In this document: one piece after another, positions 1-6,217 of the stretch | Layout: the number at the start of each line of letters is the position of its first letter | Numbering within the stretch: position 1 is the stretch's first letter | Position numbers and translations under genes: made by a program | Notes under the pieces: model-generated | Seen by the model: the letters and a program-made list of their open reading frames with translations, nothing else | Databases searched by the model: none | What the model was told of the DNA's origin: nothing | Origin: CAYZPW01 sp964480475 | GTDB lineage: Bacteria > B130-G9 | NCBI GenBank assembly: GCA_964480475.1 | Contig: CAYZPW010000082.1 | Coordinates: 1-16,343, forward strand | Direction: 5' to 3' | DNA: 16,343 bases

Positions 1-1
1 C

Positions 2-598
2 GAGGCGCTCGCGGCAAATGAGAAGGTGTGCAGCTACATCGACATCCCGGTTCAGCATTCCGAGGACAGAGTGCTCGCGGCAATGAACCGCAAGATAACC
101 AAGCGGCAGCTTGTCGATCTCATATCGAGAATCAGGGCCGCCGTTCCTGAAATAACGTTACGGACAACCGTCATGGTCGGCTTCCCCGGCGAGACCGAGG
201 CCGAATTTGACCGACTAATGGAGTTCATCGAAACGGTCCGGTTCGACAGGCTCGGCGCGTTTGCATACTGTCGTGAGTCGGGCACGCCGGCCGCCGCGTT
301 AAACGGCCAGACCCCTGACGAAGCCAAGCAGGACAGACTGGACGCGGTCATGCAGCTTCAGGCCAGCATCTCTCTGGAGCAGAACCGCAAACTAGTGGGG
401 AAAGAACTAGGTATTATCATAGACCATGCGGGATACGAGAAGGGAAGAGGCCCTCAGCTCATTGGCCGAACGCGCGGACAGGCGCCGGACGTTGACGGCG
501 TGATCCGCGTCAAGGGCAGCGCCTCGCCCGGCGATCTCATCAAGGCGCAAGTAACGTCGGCCGGCACGTATGACCTCGAGGCGAAACTGGTGGTTTGA
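2..598 (+). CDS. rimO: Ribosomal protein S12 methylthiotransferase RimO (C-terminal part, 5' end cut off)
   Basis: RimO is a radical-SAM enzyme that adds a methylthio group to a conserved aspartate of ribosomal protein S12. The frame is open from base 2, so the gene starts upstream of the window; the in-frame GTG at 26 is internal. Visible are the late radical-SAM core (YIDIPVQH, then RTTVMVGFPGETEAEF) and the RimO/MiaB block with FDRLGAFAYCRESGTPAA. A C-terminal TRAM domain follows over about the last 65 residues, ending in a YDLEAKLVV tail. The ending in YDL after a GDLIKAQV strand fits RimO better than MiaB. The N-terminal MTTase domain and the CxxxCxxC cluster lie outside the window. The gene ends with TGA and is convergent with the membrane-protein gene 86 bp further on. 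Confidence 0.93.
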   Translation, partial: EALAANEKVCSYIDIPVQHSEDRVLAAMNRKITKRQLVDLISRIRAAVPEITLRTTVMVGFPGETEAEFDRLMEFIETVRFDRLGAFAYCRESGTPAAALNGQTPDEAKQDRLDAVMQLQASISLEQNRKLVGKELGIIIDHAGYEKGRGPQLIGRTRGQAPDVDGVIRVKGSASPGDLIKAQVTSAGTYDLEAKLVV

Positions 599-684
599 CG
601 GCGAGAAGCGTCTTCTAGTGCCGCGTTCCGCCAATCCCTCACGCGAATCCTTCGCACCGAGGCGGCGTTTAGCAAAATGAAGGG

Positions 685-1539
685 TCAAGTCGTCGCGATC
701 TGCTGAGCGCCTTTGGGTCGCCGTCGAGCCAAGGCAGAGGCCAGCGCGGCGCCGACAACGCCCGTTGAGAGCACTAAGAACGGAATCAACGTAACCCGTC
801 TGAGGCCGAATGCCGTGAATGTGGGAGAGCTCAGTCCTCCCGTGATAATGCCCACGAGGAAGGACACGGCTACCAGGCCAGCGAATGTCTTGAGTGCAGC
901 CGCTGACGGCCACCATGCCAGCACCGCAAGCGACAAGACCGCCAGACAAAGCACAACGGTCTGCGGCAACGAGGCGCCGTGACAAATCGGCCCGAAGTGG
1001 AATCCCCATATCCCCACGGCAACTGCCATCGCCGCCTGCACTCCATGCCGTCGGGCAATACGGTAAACCAGGTAATTGACCCACAGCGCAAGGCCTATTG
1101 TGAAGCCAAAGCCCGCATACAGTCCGAGATAGTATCCGATCCAATACCATAGGGATGGGGTGATGTGAGACATTGGGTCGGAAGGACCCAGAAAGAAAGC
1201 CAAAGGCCCATTCTGTATTACGGGATACTTGACGAACAACACCAAGATCAAGCCCGAAAGCGTCAGCGTTGATGATGCTGTTCGTCGTTTCATCCAGCTG
1301 AACAACAGGTATCCCATCGCGAAGAACACAACTAGGTGAACGGCGGTGAAGCCCATAATAACGCCCGTGCTTGGCCCGCCGCGCGCCAGCCACGACCAGG
1401 GCCTAAGCGCCATCAGCCGGTCATAGAGCGAAATCGCGAGAAGACTCACGACAAGCGCCGCCACCTGAAGCCGCTTATCGATCTTGAACGATTGAAGGCC
1501 AGTATCCGACAGGTTCTTACCGTTCCTTGACTCATGCAT
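685..1539 (-). CDS. Polytopic inner-membrane protein of unknown function (284 aa)
   Basis: I do not recognise this family. The protein has about eight hydrophobic segments, near residues 27-41, 60-80, 92-106, 133-160, 170-184, 195-213, 217-236 and 250-270. They are separated by short loops, with Arg/Lys clusters after several of them (MKRR, RIARR, ARRRPKG), as expected of an inner-membrane protein. The loop after segment 3 holds a KYP motif and the loop after segment 5 holds GFHFGPICHG. The KYP motif is faintly reminiscent of CbtA-type metal transporters, but that is too weak to name it. The ATG start is supported by GGGAGG about 9 nt upstream. The gene stands alone, is convergent with rimO, and has its own candidate promoter. 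A 328-codon Arg-rich frame on the same strand overlaps it but has no hydrophobic or family pattern. Confidence 0.8.
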   Translation of the reverse strand: MHESRNGKNLSDTGLQSFKIDKRLQVAALVVSLLAISLYDRLMALRPWSWLARGGPSTGVIMGFTAVHLVVFFAMGYLLFSWMKRRTASSTLTLSGLILVLFVKYPVIQNGPLAFFLGPSDPMSHITPSLWYWIGYYLGLYAGFGFTIGLALWVNYLVYRIARRHGVQAAMAVAVGIWGFHFGPICHGASLPQTVVLCLAVLSLAVLAWWPSAAALKTFAGLVAVSFLVGIITGGLSSPTFTAFGLRRVTLIPFLVLSTGVVGAALASALARRRPKGAQQIATT

Positions 1540-1588
1540 CAGCCGATACCTCCCTGAGATTATGCGTCAAGACAGTCGTTGCATCGAC

Positions 1589-1616
1589 ATTCTCATAAGA
1601 TGCACTGGAATGTCAA
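1589..1616 (-). promoter_or_regulatory. Candidate sigma70 promoter of the membrane-protein gene, with overlapping inverted repeat
   Basis: Read on the minus strand, a consensus -35 TTGACA (1611-1616) is followed after 16 nt by GAGAAT (1589-1594), which matches the -10 consensus at 4 of 6 positions. This would give a leader of roughly 45 nt. A 6-bp inverted repeat TGCATC (1580-1585) / GATGCA (1599-1604) straddles the -10 and could be an operator. The assignment is by consensus only. Confidence 0.35.
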
Positions 1617-1673
1617 ATCGAGGTCGGCGCCGCACACCTGCACGTAGATCGGCTCATGCTGGGCAGGGCATTC

Positions 1674-1773
1674 TGTAGGGGCGCGGTCTTAAGACCACGC
1701 CCGTTTGATTGATTGCCGTATCCGGGTATTCGTTTGCGATATAAAACGGGCGGAGACAAGCCCCGCCCCTACA
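1674..1773. repeat. REPIN-like element: two inverted REP-like halves, 100 bp
   Basis: The element is bounded by perfect 10-bp inverted ends, TGTAGGGGCG (1674-1683) and CGCCCCTACA (1764-1773). A second, inner inverted pair is CGCCCGTTT (1698-1706) and AAACGGGCG (1744-1752). Each half is also a hairpin by itself. The left one is a 24-bp palindrome at 1679-1702 centred on TCTTAAGA with one mismatch. The right one has a GGGCGG/CCGCCC stem at 1748-1768. Paired REP sequences in inverted orientation are the defining layout of REPINs, which are mobilised in trans by RAYT transposases. No transposase gene is in the window. Confidence 0.7.
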
Positions 1774-1813
1774 CAATCCCAGATTCGACTTATGTCCCGG
1801 CCTCCAAGCAGCA

Positions 1814-1825
1814 CCCCTACACAAT
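1814..1825. repeat. Solitary REP-like end, 12-bp direct copy of the REPIN right end
   Basis: CCCCTACACAAT at 1814-1825 repeats exactly the sequence at 1766-1777, which contains the right terminus of the adjacent REPIN-like element plus four flanking bases. On the minus strand it encodes the last sense codon region and the TAG stop (1817-1819) of the glycosyltransferase gene, within the string TGTAGGGG. Confidence 0.6.
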
Positions 1826-4492
1826 GTTGGTCTTGCGAATAGCCACGCCGAGGCGCCGGAAGTCGTTGCCGCCGTCAACGTCGGCCGGGCGCCAGAGGTC
1901 GCATCTCAGCAGGACCTCGATGGCGTCGCCGTCGATGATACGGGGCACCTGCACCTCGACCTGCTGCCAGCCATCCTGAAGGGCCAATTCAGTCAGCGGA
2001 CTGTCATTCACTAGCACGCTGAGTTCAGGGGACGCGCCCTTCAGGAGGTCGAGGCGCAGCGTTGCCTCGCGCTTGGGGTTGTGAATGGCAAGCTTCCCCT
2101 CGCCGTTCGACCATCGAAACGGGAACTTCGCCTCCCACATCTCAACCGGATACCAACCGGAGACGAACGGCTGCTGAGCAGTGGCGTCGAACTCGCGGGG
2201 TAGGGGAGAGGGCATTGCCTCTTCGAGCCTCACGTGAAGGGCATCCGCGATCTTCGCCCAATCGAAGCGCTCTTCCGCGAGTTTCCTCGCTGCCGCCGCT
2301 AGCAAGGACGCCACCTTCGGGTTATCGCGGAGATGACGTATCTTCTCGGCGAATTGCTCTGGTTCGCAGATGACGGCGTGTTTACCATCCACAAGGCTAG
2401 TCCCTCTTGCTCCCACAGTTGTTGTTACAATCGGAAGGCCAGCGGCCATGTAGTCGAACATCTTGAGGCTCGTGCCGGAACCGGCCACAACCGGATTGAT
2501 CGCAACGTCCGCCGCCGCGAGCCAGAGGTTCTTGATCCTCTCATCGACGACGCCCAGAACGCTCAGGTTGTCCGGGAACTCAAGGTTCTCAAATACAGAC
2601 GAATACTGGTCTTTCACGCTGCCGATGACCACGATCTCATAGTCGGGCAGAGCAGGAGAGAGGTGGTCCTTCAAAAAAAGCAGGCCGTCAAGATTGGGCG
2701 GATGCCACGATGCGATGAATAGCGCGACCGGCCCATCACAGCCGAGCTCTCTCCTTGCCTTCTTGCGAGTTCTGGCATCTGGCACACCGATCGCGCTAGT
2801 ATCAACTGCGTTAGGGACGACCCAAATGCTCTCCGCATCAGTCCCGAACATCGACGCGAGGTCCTTCGCCTCATGCTCCGAAGTGGCCCAAACAACATCA
2901 GACTGACGAGCCGCCGCCCGCTCGACGCGCCTTGTCTCACTCAGCAGGCGCCGGCCCGTTCTGGAACCCTTCAGGCAATCTGCCTTGAGCGTCGTCTCAA
3001 CGTTGTGCGCCTCATACACCACAAGCCTCGTCCGCTCACGGCGGCGAATCGCATCGAACAGGAAAGGATGCGACGCCACAACGACATCAGCCTTTTGAAC
3101 GAAATGATCGATGACCTTCCCGATCATCGGGCTTTCTTTCATGAGCCTTGGCATGGCAACGTCCGAGATAGGAAGCCCGGCGGCTTTCTCCAGTTCCCAC
3201 TGCTTGCGGCTGTGGCTGGGCGTCATGGGGACCCTTACCTCGACTAGGCCGTCCGAGAGCTCATTCATCTCATATCGTTCGTTGTAGTTGCCTACGGAAA
3301 CGATGACTATGTTGTAGTAGCGTGCCAGACGTCGATAAAGCTGAAAAATGCGAGCCTTGCCGCCCCCGACAGGAGGATAGATTCCATAAGGCGACAGGAC
3401 ACACATAATTCTCTTATTCTGTCGGGACTTATTAAAGTTCAGTTGGAGGTAATTGTAGGGTCTCAGCAGCTCGCTGACCAGGCCCTCCCAGGTGATTCTA
3501 GAGACTGTCTCAAGCCCTCTTTCGCCTAGCTCCCTCGCCATATCGGGGCTTCCGGCGAGCAATGACATCTTCTCAGCGATCGCACGCGACTCAGGTGCGC
3601 AGACGAAGCCGTTCAGGCCATCCTCGACCAACTCCGTCGGGCCACCGGAATCCATGCAAGTTATCACCGGTTTTCCGCATCTCATCGCCTCAACCGTAAC
3701 CAGCCCAAAATCCTCCTGAACAGGCACAAATAGCACCGCCAGAGCGTCCGAATAGAGCCTGGCGAGCTGCTCGTCCGTAAGGGTACCCAGAAACTCGATC
3801 CTGGGGTCGCTCGCGGCAAGAGCTTGAAGATAGGGCCTCTGCGGCCCGTCTCCAGCAATGAGCAGCCTCACATCTTCCTGAATGTGCGCCATCGCCGAGA
3901 CAAGCAGGTCGATCCGTTTCGGCGCATCCAGCCTACTCACCGCGAAGAAGTAGTCGTAGTGTCCCTGCGATAGCCCCTTCAGAGAAGTAGGTGGATAGAG
4001 AACTACTGGCTCATAACATCCTTGGGGAAAATAATCAGCCCTTCGCTTCACCGTCTCCGAAAGGCAGAAGAAATGGGAAACCCGCCGGCTCGAGAGGCCA
4101 ATTCGATCGAACCAATGGACAACGCGCCGTATCAGAGGCCCAGGAAATCCAAGCAACGAGGCGCTGAGCCAGGTTTTCACGCCCAACGGCAGAGGATACG
4201 TGTCGTAAAGCCCGCGAAGTCGATGACACATATAGACAATATGTTTATTTGATCGGCACATCCACGCCGGGTATTTGAGTGAGACCACAAGGTCGAAGTG
4301 GCTCAGGTCCAGGCGCCAGAATCTGATGTATGAGGAGATGATCTGCCACCAGCTCCGCTCAGGCGCGGGCATCTTGATTACCTCGACCTGATGCCCAGCC
4401 TTTTCTAGCGCGTTAGCAAGCCCGCCAGCGAGTTTCTCTATTCCGCCGGGCGAGAAAGGGACCGAGCTGGGCAGAGGGATAGCGATTTTCAT
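1817..4492 (-). CDS. Fused double GT4 glycosyltransferase with C-terminal beta-sandwich domain (891 aa)
   Basis: This single frame joins two GT-B glycosyltransferases. Module 1 (about 1-345) starts with a nucleotide-sugar loop, SPGGIEKLAGGLANAL. It has the acceptor/donor hinge FFAVSRLDAPKRIDLL (182-197), LIAGDGPQ, and the GT4 E-x7-E pair E260/E268 in QEDFGLVTVEAM. Module 2 (about 361-755) begins again with SPYGIYPPVGGGKARIFQL and has VYEAHNVET, VVPNAVD, and GSGTSLKMFDYMAAGLPIV, where Asp680 stands in the position of the second Glu. Residues about 775-891 form a third domain with GWYPVEMW, FRW and NDFRRLGVAI, a beta-sandwich type commonly appended to glycan-synthesis enzymes. The likely role is cytoplasmic assembly of surface polysaccharide by retaining transfer; donor and acceptor cannot be told. 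The ATG at 4492 has no clear SD and an in-frame TGA lies 16 nt upstream, so no earlier start exists. No other polysaccharide gene adjoins it. Confidence 0.88.
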   Translation of the reverse strand: MKIAIPLPSSVPFSPGGIEKLAGGLANALEKAGHQVEVIKMPAPERSWWQIISSYIRFWRLDLSHFDLVVSLKYPAWMCRSNKHIVYMCHRLRGLYDTYPLPLGVKTWLSASLLGFPGPLIRRVVHWFDRIGLSSRRVSHFFCLSETVKRRADYFPQGCYEPVVLYPPTSLKGLSQGHYDYFFAVSRLDAPKRIDLLVSAMAHIQEDVRLLIAGDGPQRPYLQALAASDPRIEFLGTLTDEQLARLYSDALAVLFVPVQEDFGLVTVEAMRCGKPVITCMDSGGPTELVEDGLNGFVCAPESRAIAEKMSLLAGSPDMARELGERGLETVSRITWEGLVSELLRPYNYLQLNFNKSRQNKRIMCVLSPYGIYPPVGGGKARIFQLYRRLARYYNIVIVSVGNYNERYEMNELSDGLVEVRVPMTPSHSRKQWELEKAAGLPISDVAMPRLMKESPMIGKVIDHFVQKADVVVASHPFLFDAIRRRERTRLVVYEAHNVETTLKADCLKGSRTGRRLLSETRRVERAAARQSDVVWATSEHEAKDLASMFGTDAESIWVVPNAVDTSAIGVPDARTRKKARRELGCDGPVALFIASWHPPNLDGLLFLKDHLSPALPDYEIVVIGSVKDQYSSVFENLEFPDNLSVLGVVDERIKNLWLAAADVAINPVVAGSGTSLKMFDYMAAGLPIVTTTVGARGTSLVDGKHAVICEPEQFAEKIRHLRDNPKVASLLAAAARKLAEERFDWAKIADALHVRLEEAMPSPLPREFDATAQQPFVSGWYPVEMWEAKFPFRWSNGEGKLAIHNPKREATLRLDLLKGASPELSVLVNDSPLTELALQDGWQQVEVQVPRIIDGDAIEVLLRCDLWRPADVDGGNDFRRLGVAIRKTNIV

Positions 4493-4525
4493 TGAGTTTG
4501 AGTCGCGTCAGTTAGTTCACATAAC

Positions 4526-4568
4526 ATACCTTATCAGAACCAACTTGCGTTGGCTTCTCATAAGGTAT
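4526..4568 (-). promoter_or_regulatory. Long hairpin in the presumed 5' leader of the glycosyltransferase gene
   Basis: An inverted copy of the repeat block (4526-4539) faces the block of repeat unit A (4555-4568), giving a 14-bp outer stem with one mismatch. Inside it sits a 5-bp stem CCAAC/GTTGG closed on the minus strand by GCAA, a GNRA-type tetraloop. The hairpin ends 33 nt before the ATG at 4492. No U-tract follows it, so an ordinary intrinsic terminator is unlikely. A structured leader or RNA-stability element is possible. Confidence 0.5.
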
Positions 4569-4745
4569 CCCATCAAAATGCCAACTTGCGTTGGCTTCTC
4601 ATAAGGTATCCCGTCAGAACGCCAACGTCCGTTGGCTTCTGATAAGGTATCCCGTGCAGCACCCAACTTGCGTCGGCTTCTGATAAGGTTTGGATTTTGA
4701 TGGGGTGCTCGCCGCAAGACCCAACGGCTGCTGGTTTCTGATAAG
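4540..4745. repeat. Tandem array of hairpin units, 41-bp period (four units plus one displaced)
   Basis: Five units each begin, on the plus strand, with a CCAAC-NNNN-GTTGG type hairpin followed by TTCT(C/G)ATAAG. They start at 4540, 4581, 4622, 4663 and 4721. The first four are exactly 41 bp apart; the fifth is 58 bp from the fourth. Units A and B are identical over the first 33 bases. Unit C changes only the loop in its hairpin. Units D and E each have one stem change that gives a G-U wobble if read from the minus strand but an A-C mismatch on the plus strand. The 41-bp period is not a multiple of three, so this is not a coding repeat. It is not a CRISPR because the interval between repeats is short and not unique. 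Confidence 0.8.
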
Positions 4746-5020
4746 CTGCCTCTTCTCACCGTCAGCACATGTCGGGTCACAATGAAGCGTCTCCTCTTAG
4801 AGTCCGAGACACGTTGAGTTTCTATGGAGCGAAATCAATAGGAGGTCGTGGCCGGTCATCTGTTGACGACAGAACCGATATGCGCTAGTGCTTCCGGACA
4901 AGAATCGTCGTTAGGCCGGTTCATGTTATGTGCTCGCCCTGGTAAGACGCGAGAGGCTGATGAAAAAACCGGTCCTGATGAAGTAGCCGTCGCGCAAAGT
5001 GTGACAATGCTTATAGCAAT
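4746..5020. other. Intergenic stretch without a supported gene
   Basis: Between the hairpin array and the stop of the DUF6812-like gene I find no convincing gene, tRNA or terminator. A 58-codon GTG frame on the plus strand (4848-5024) exists, but its SD (GGAGG at 4841-4845) is only 2 nt from the start codon. A short A-run at 4964-4969 would read as a U-tract on the minus strand, but no stem precedes it. Confidence 0.5.
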
Positions 5021-5500
5021 CTAGACCTCTTCTTCGCGGAACGTATCGCCTGCGAAGTCGATCTTCGCTGTTGGTTTCTCTGGTTCGGCGATTGGCATAA
5101 TGATCTGGACGTCGTCCCTGTTGACAGCTACGAAGGTGCTCGAGTGGACGACCTTGCCGGTCGAGAGGGATGTTACCTCAGCCTCGGTGATCGGCAGAAA
5201 GTGCTTCTCCGGCATATTGAGTGTGTCCGTGAGTCTTGTCATGGCGCCCTCGGCCGGAACGAGCAGCTTCCCCACGATCTTGAATTGACTAGTAAAGATT
5301 TTGATATGAGCATCCCGGCGCGCAAACTGCTTCTTGATCTCCTCGGCCGCGAGCGTCGCAAACGTTGCGTCCTGGGTCATTCCCTCGGGGTCGAGGCGCG
5401 CAGCCTCAATGACGACGGGTTCGAACTCCTCGTCTTCCGCTCTCTCTGGCTTCTCCTCGCCAGTCTCATCCTTGAAATCCGATAAATCGAACTCCCTCAT
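5021..5500 (-). CDS. Small acidic protein with a DUF6812-like domain (159 aa)
   Basis: Function is unknown. Residues 1-45 are acidic, low-complexity and probably unstructured (ETGEEKPERAEDEEFE). Residues about 64-137 form a compact domain of predicted beta-strands: AHIKIFTSQFKIVGKLLVPA, then RLTDTLNMPEKHFLPITEAEV, then HSSTFVAVNRDDVQIIMP. The pattern (strand, xxGxL.vP, RLTD.LN, FLP.T.A.V, F.AVNR..V..I.P) is what I recall for DUF6812 proteins, which occur in diverse bacteria and have no assigned role; that match is from memory. The C-terminus is again acidic. No signal peptide or membrane segment is visible, so it is probably cytoplasmic. The ATG has GGGAGGG about 5-7 nt upstream. It lies 40 bp behind the ABC ATPase gene and may be the last gene of the clpX-led cluster. 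Confidence 0.75.
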   Translation of the reverse strand: MREFDLSDFKDETGEEKPERAEDEEFEPVVIEAARLDPEGMTQDATFATLAAEEIKKQFARRDAHIKIFTSQFKIVGKLLVPAEGAMTRLTDTLNMPEKHFLPITEAEVTSLSTGKVVHSSTFVAVNRDDVQIIMPIAEPEKPTAKIDFAGDTFREEEV

Positions 5501-5540
5501 TTCATGCCCTCCCGGCTATTGAGGCGTTAGCTCTTCCGAT

Positions 5541-6206
5541 TTAATGCTGAATGCGTCCGGCCAGGAGGCGCACCGTGACAGGCGAAAGGCCTTGCCAGAC
5601 GTTATCCGCCCTGGTGGCCACGAGCACGGTAGTGCCCCGGTCGGATGCGCGATTCAGTATTGTCATTATGTCCTTGGCGGCAGAATTGTCAAGGCCTAGG
5701 ATAGGATCGTCAGCAAGAAGGACTCTTGGTCGCGTGGCAAGAGCTCTAGCTATCGATAGCGACCTTCGCTCGGGTTCAGAAAGGGCCACTGGCAGGGCGT
5801 TGCTTCTGTGGGACAGTCCCACAAGTTCCAGCGCGTCTTTGGCACGTTGGAGCCCCGGTTTGCCATGAAAGCCAATGCTGGCCAACGCCAAAGTAATGGT
5901 TCTAACTGCAGATGTGCCTCTGAGAACCAGCGGCCTTGAGCCAACCACACCTATCGTCTTTCCCAGAATCTGCTGACGTCCGGTCAGGAAAACTCCTGCA
6001 ACGTTCACGCCATCTACAAGAACGTGACCGTCGGTGGGCTTGAGCTGGCCACTTATGATGCGCAGAAGGGTCGTCTTCCCGGAATCGGCTGGTCCGCATA
6101 TTACCGCGAACTGACCCTTCTTAACGGCAAATGAAATGTCCCAGAGCGCAAGGACATTCCTGCCAAAGGACCTACCTACGCCGAAAACCTCTACCATTGC
6201 AGCCAT
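5541..6206 (-). CDS. FtsE-like ABC ATPase with degenerate catalytic motifs (221 aa)
   Basis: From Met1 (ATG 6204-6206) the protein aligns along its length with FtsE/LolD-size ABC ATPases (about 220 aa): VEVFGVGRSFGRNVLALWDISFAV, Walker A GPADSGKTT (38-46), GRQQILGKTIGVVG, ALELVGLSHRSNALP. Several key residues are changed. The Q-loop Gln is absent (VVGSRPLV, 87-94), and the signature LSGGEQ is LSEPER (142-147). Walker B is RVLLADDP (161-168), with Asp167 where the catalytic Glu should be, and the H-loop His is Arg199 (VATRA). The D-loop GLD is kept. Nucleotide binding is plausible but normal hydrolysis is doubtful. The frame extends upstream to 6284 inside asnS; I place the start at 6206, 11 nt after the asnS stop, because homology begins there. 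ATG 6195-6197 is an equally possible start, and neither has a strong SD. No FtsX-like permease gene is present. Confidence 0.82.
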   Translation of the reverse strand: MAAMVEVFGVGRSFGRNVLALWDISFAVKKGQFAVICGPADSGKTTLLRIISGQLKPTDGHVLVDGVNVAGVFLTGRQQILGKTIGVVGSRPLVLRGTSAVRTITLALASIGFHGKPGLQRAKDALELVGLSHRSNALPVALSEPERRSLSIARALATRPRVLLADDPILGLDNSAAKDIMTILNRASDRGTTVLVATRADNVWQGLSPVTVRLLAGRIQH

Positions 6207-6217
6207 TTGCGCCAGGA

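Noticed and set aside
407..1393. A 328-codon minus-strand frame overlapping the end of rimO and the membrane-protein gene
   Set aside because: Arg/Gly/Ser-rich shadow with no family pattern. It overlaps two better-supported genes, one of them in the same orientation with hydrophobic segments and a good SD.
4540..4745. CRISPR array
   Set aside because: The conserved part is longer than the variable part, the spacing is only 41 bp, the variable parts are related to each other, and no cas genes are nearby.
4517..4780. An 87-codon minus-strand frame through the 41-bp repeats
   Set aside because: The repeat period is not a multiple of three, so each unit is read in a different frame. This fits a non-coding hairpin array.
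4955..4975. Intrinsic terminator on the minus strand at the T-run (plus-strand A-run 4964-4969)
   Set aside because: No stable stem immediately precedes the T-run; only the 6-bp palindrome ACCGGT is there.
4848..5024. A 58-codon plus-strand frame starting at GTG with a preceding GGAGG
   Set aside because: The SD is only 2 nt from the start codon, the product has no recognisable pattern, and it ends convergently on the DUF6812-like gene. Kept only as a remote possibility.
5541..6206. Naming the ABC ATPase ftsE
   Set aside because: Overall resemblance is to the FtsE/LolD size class, but the key motifs are degenerate and no ftsX is adjacent, so a gene symbol would mislead.
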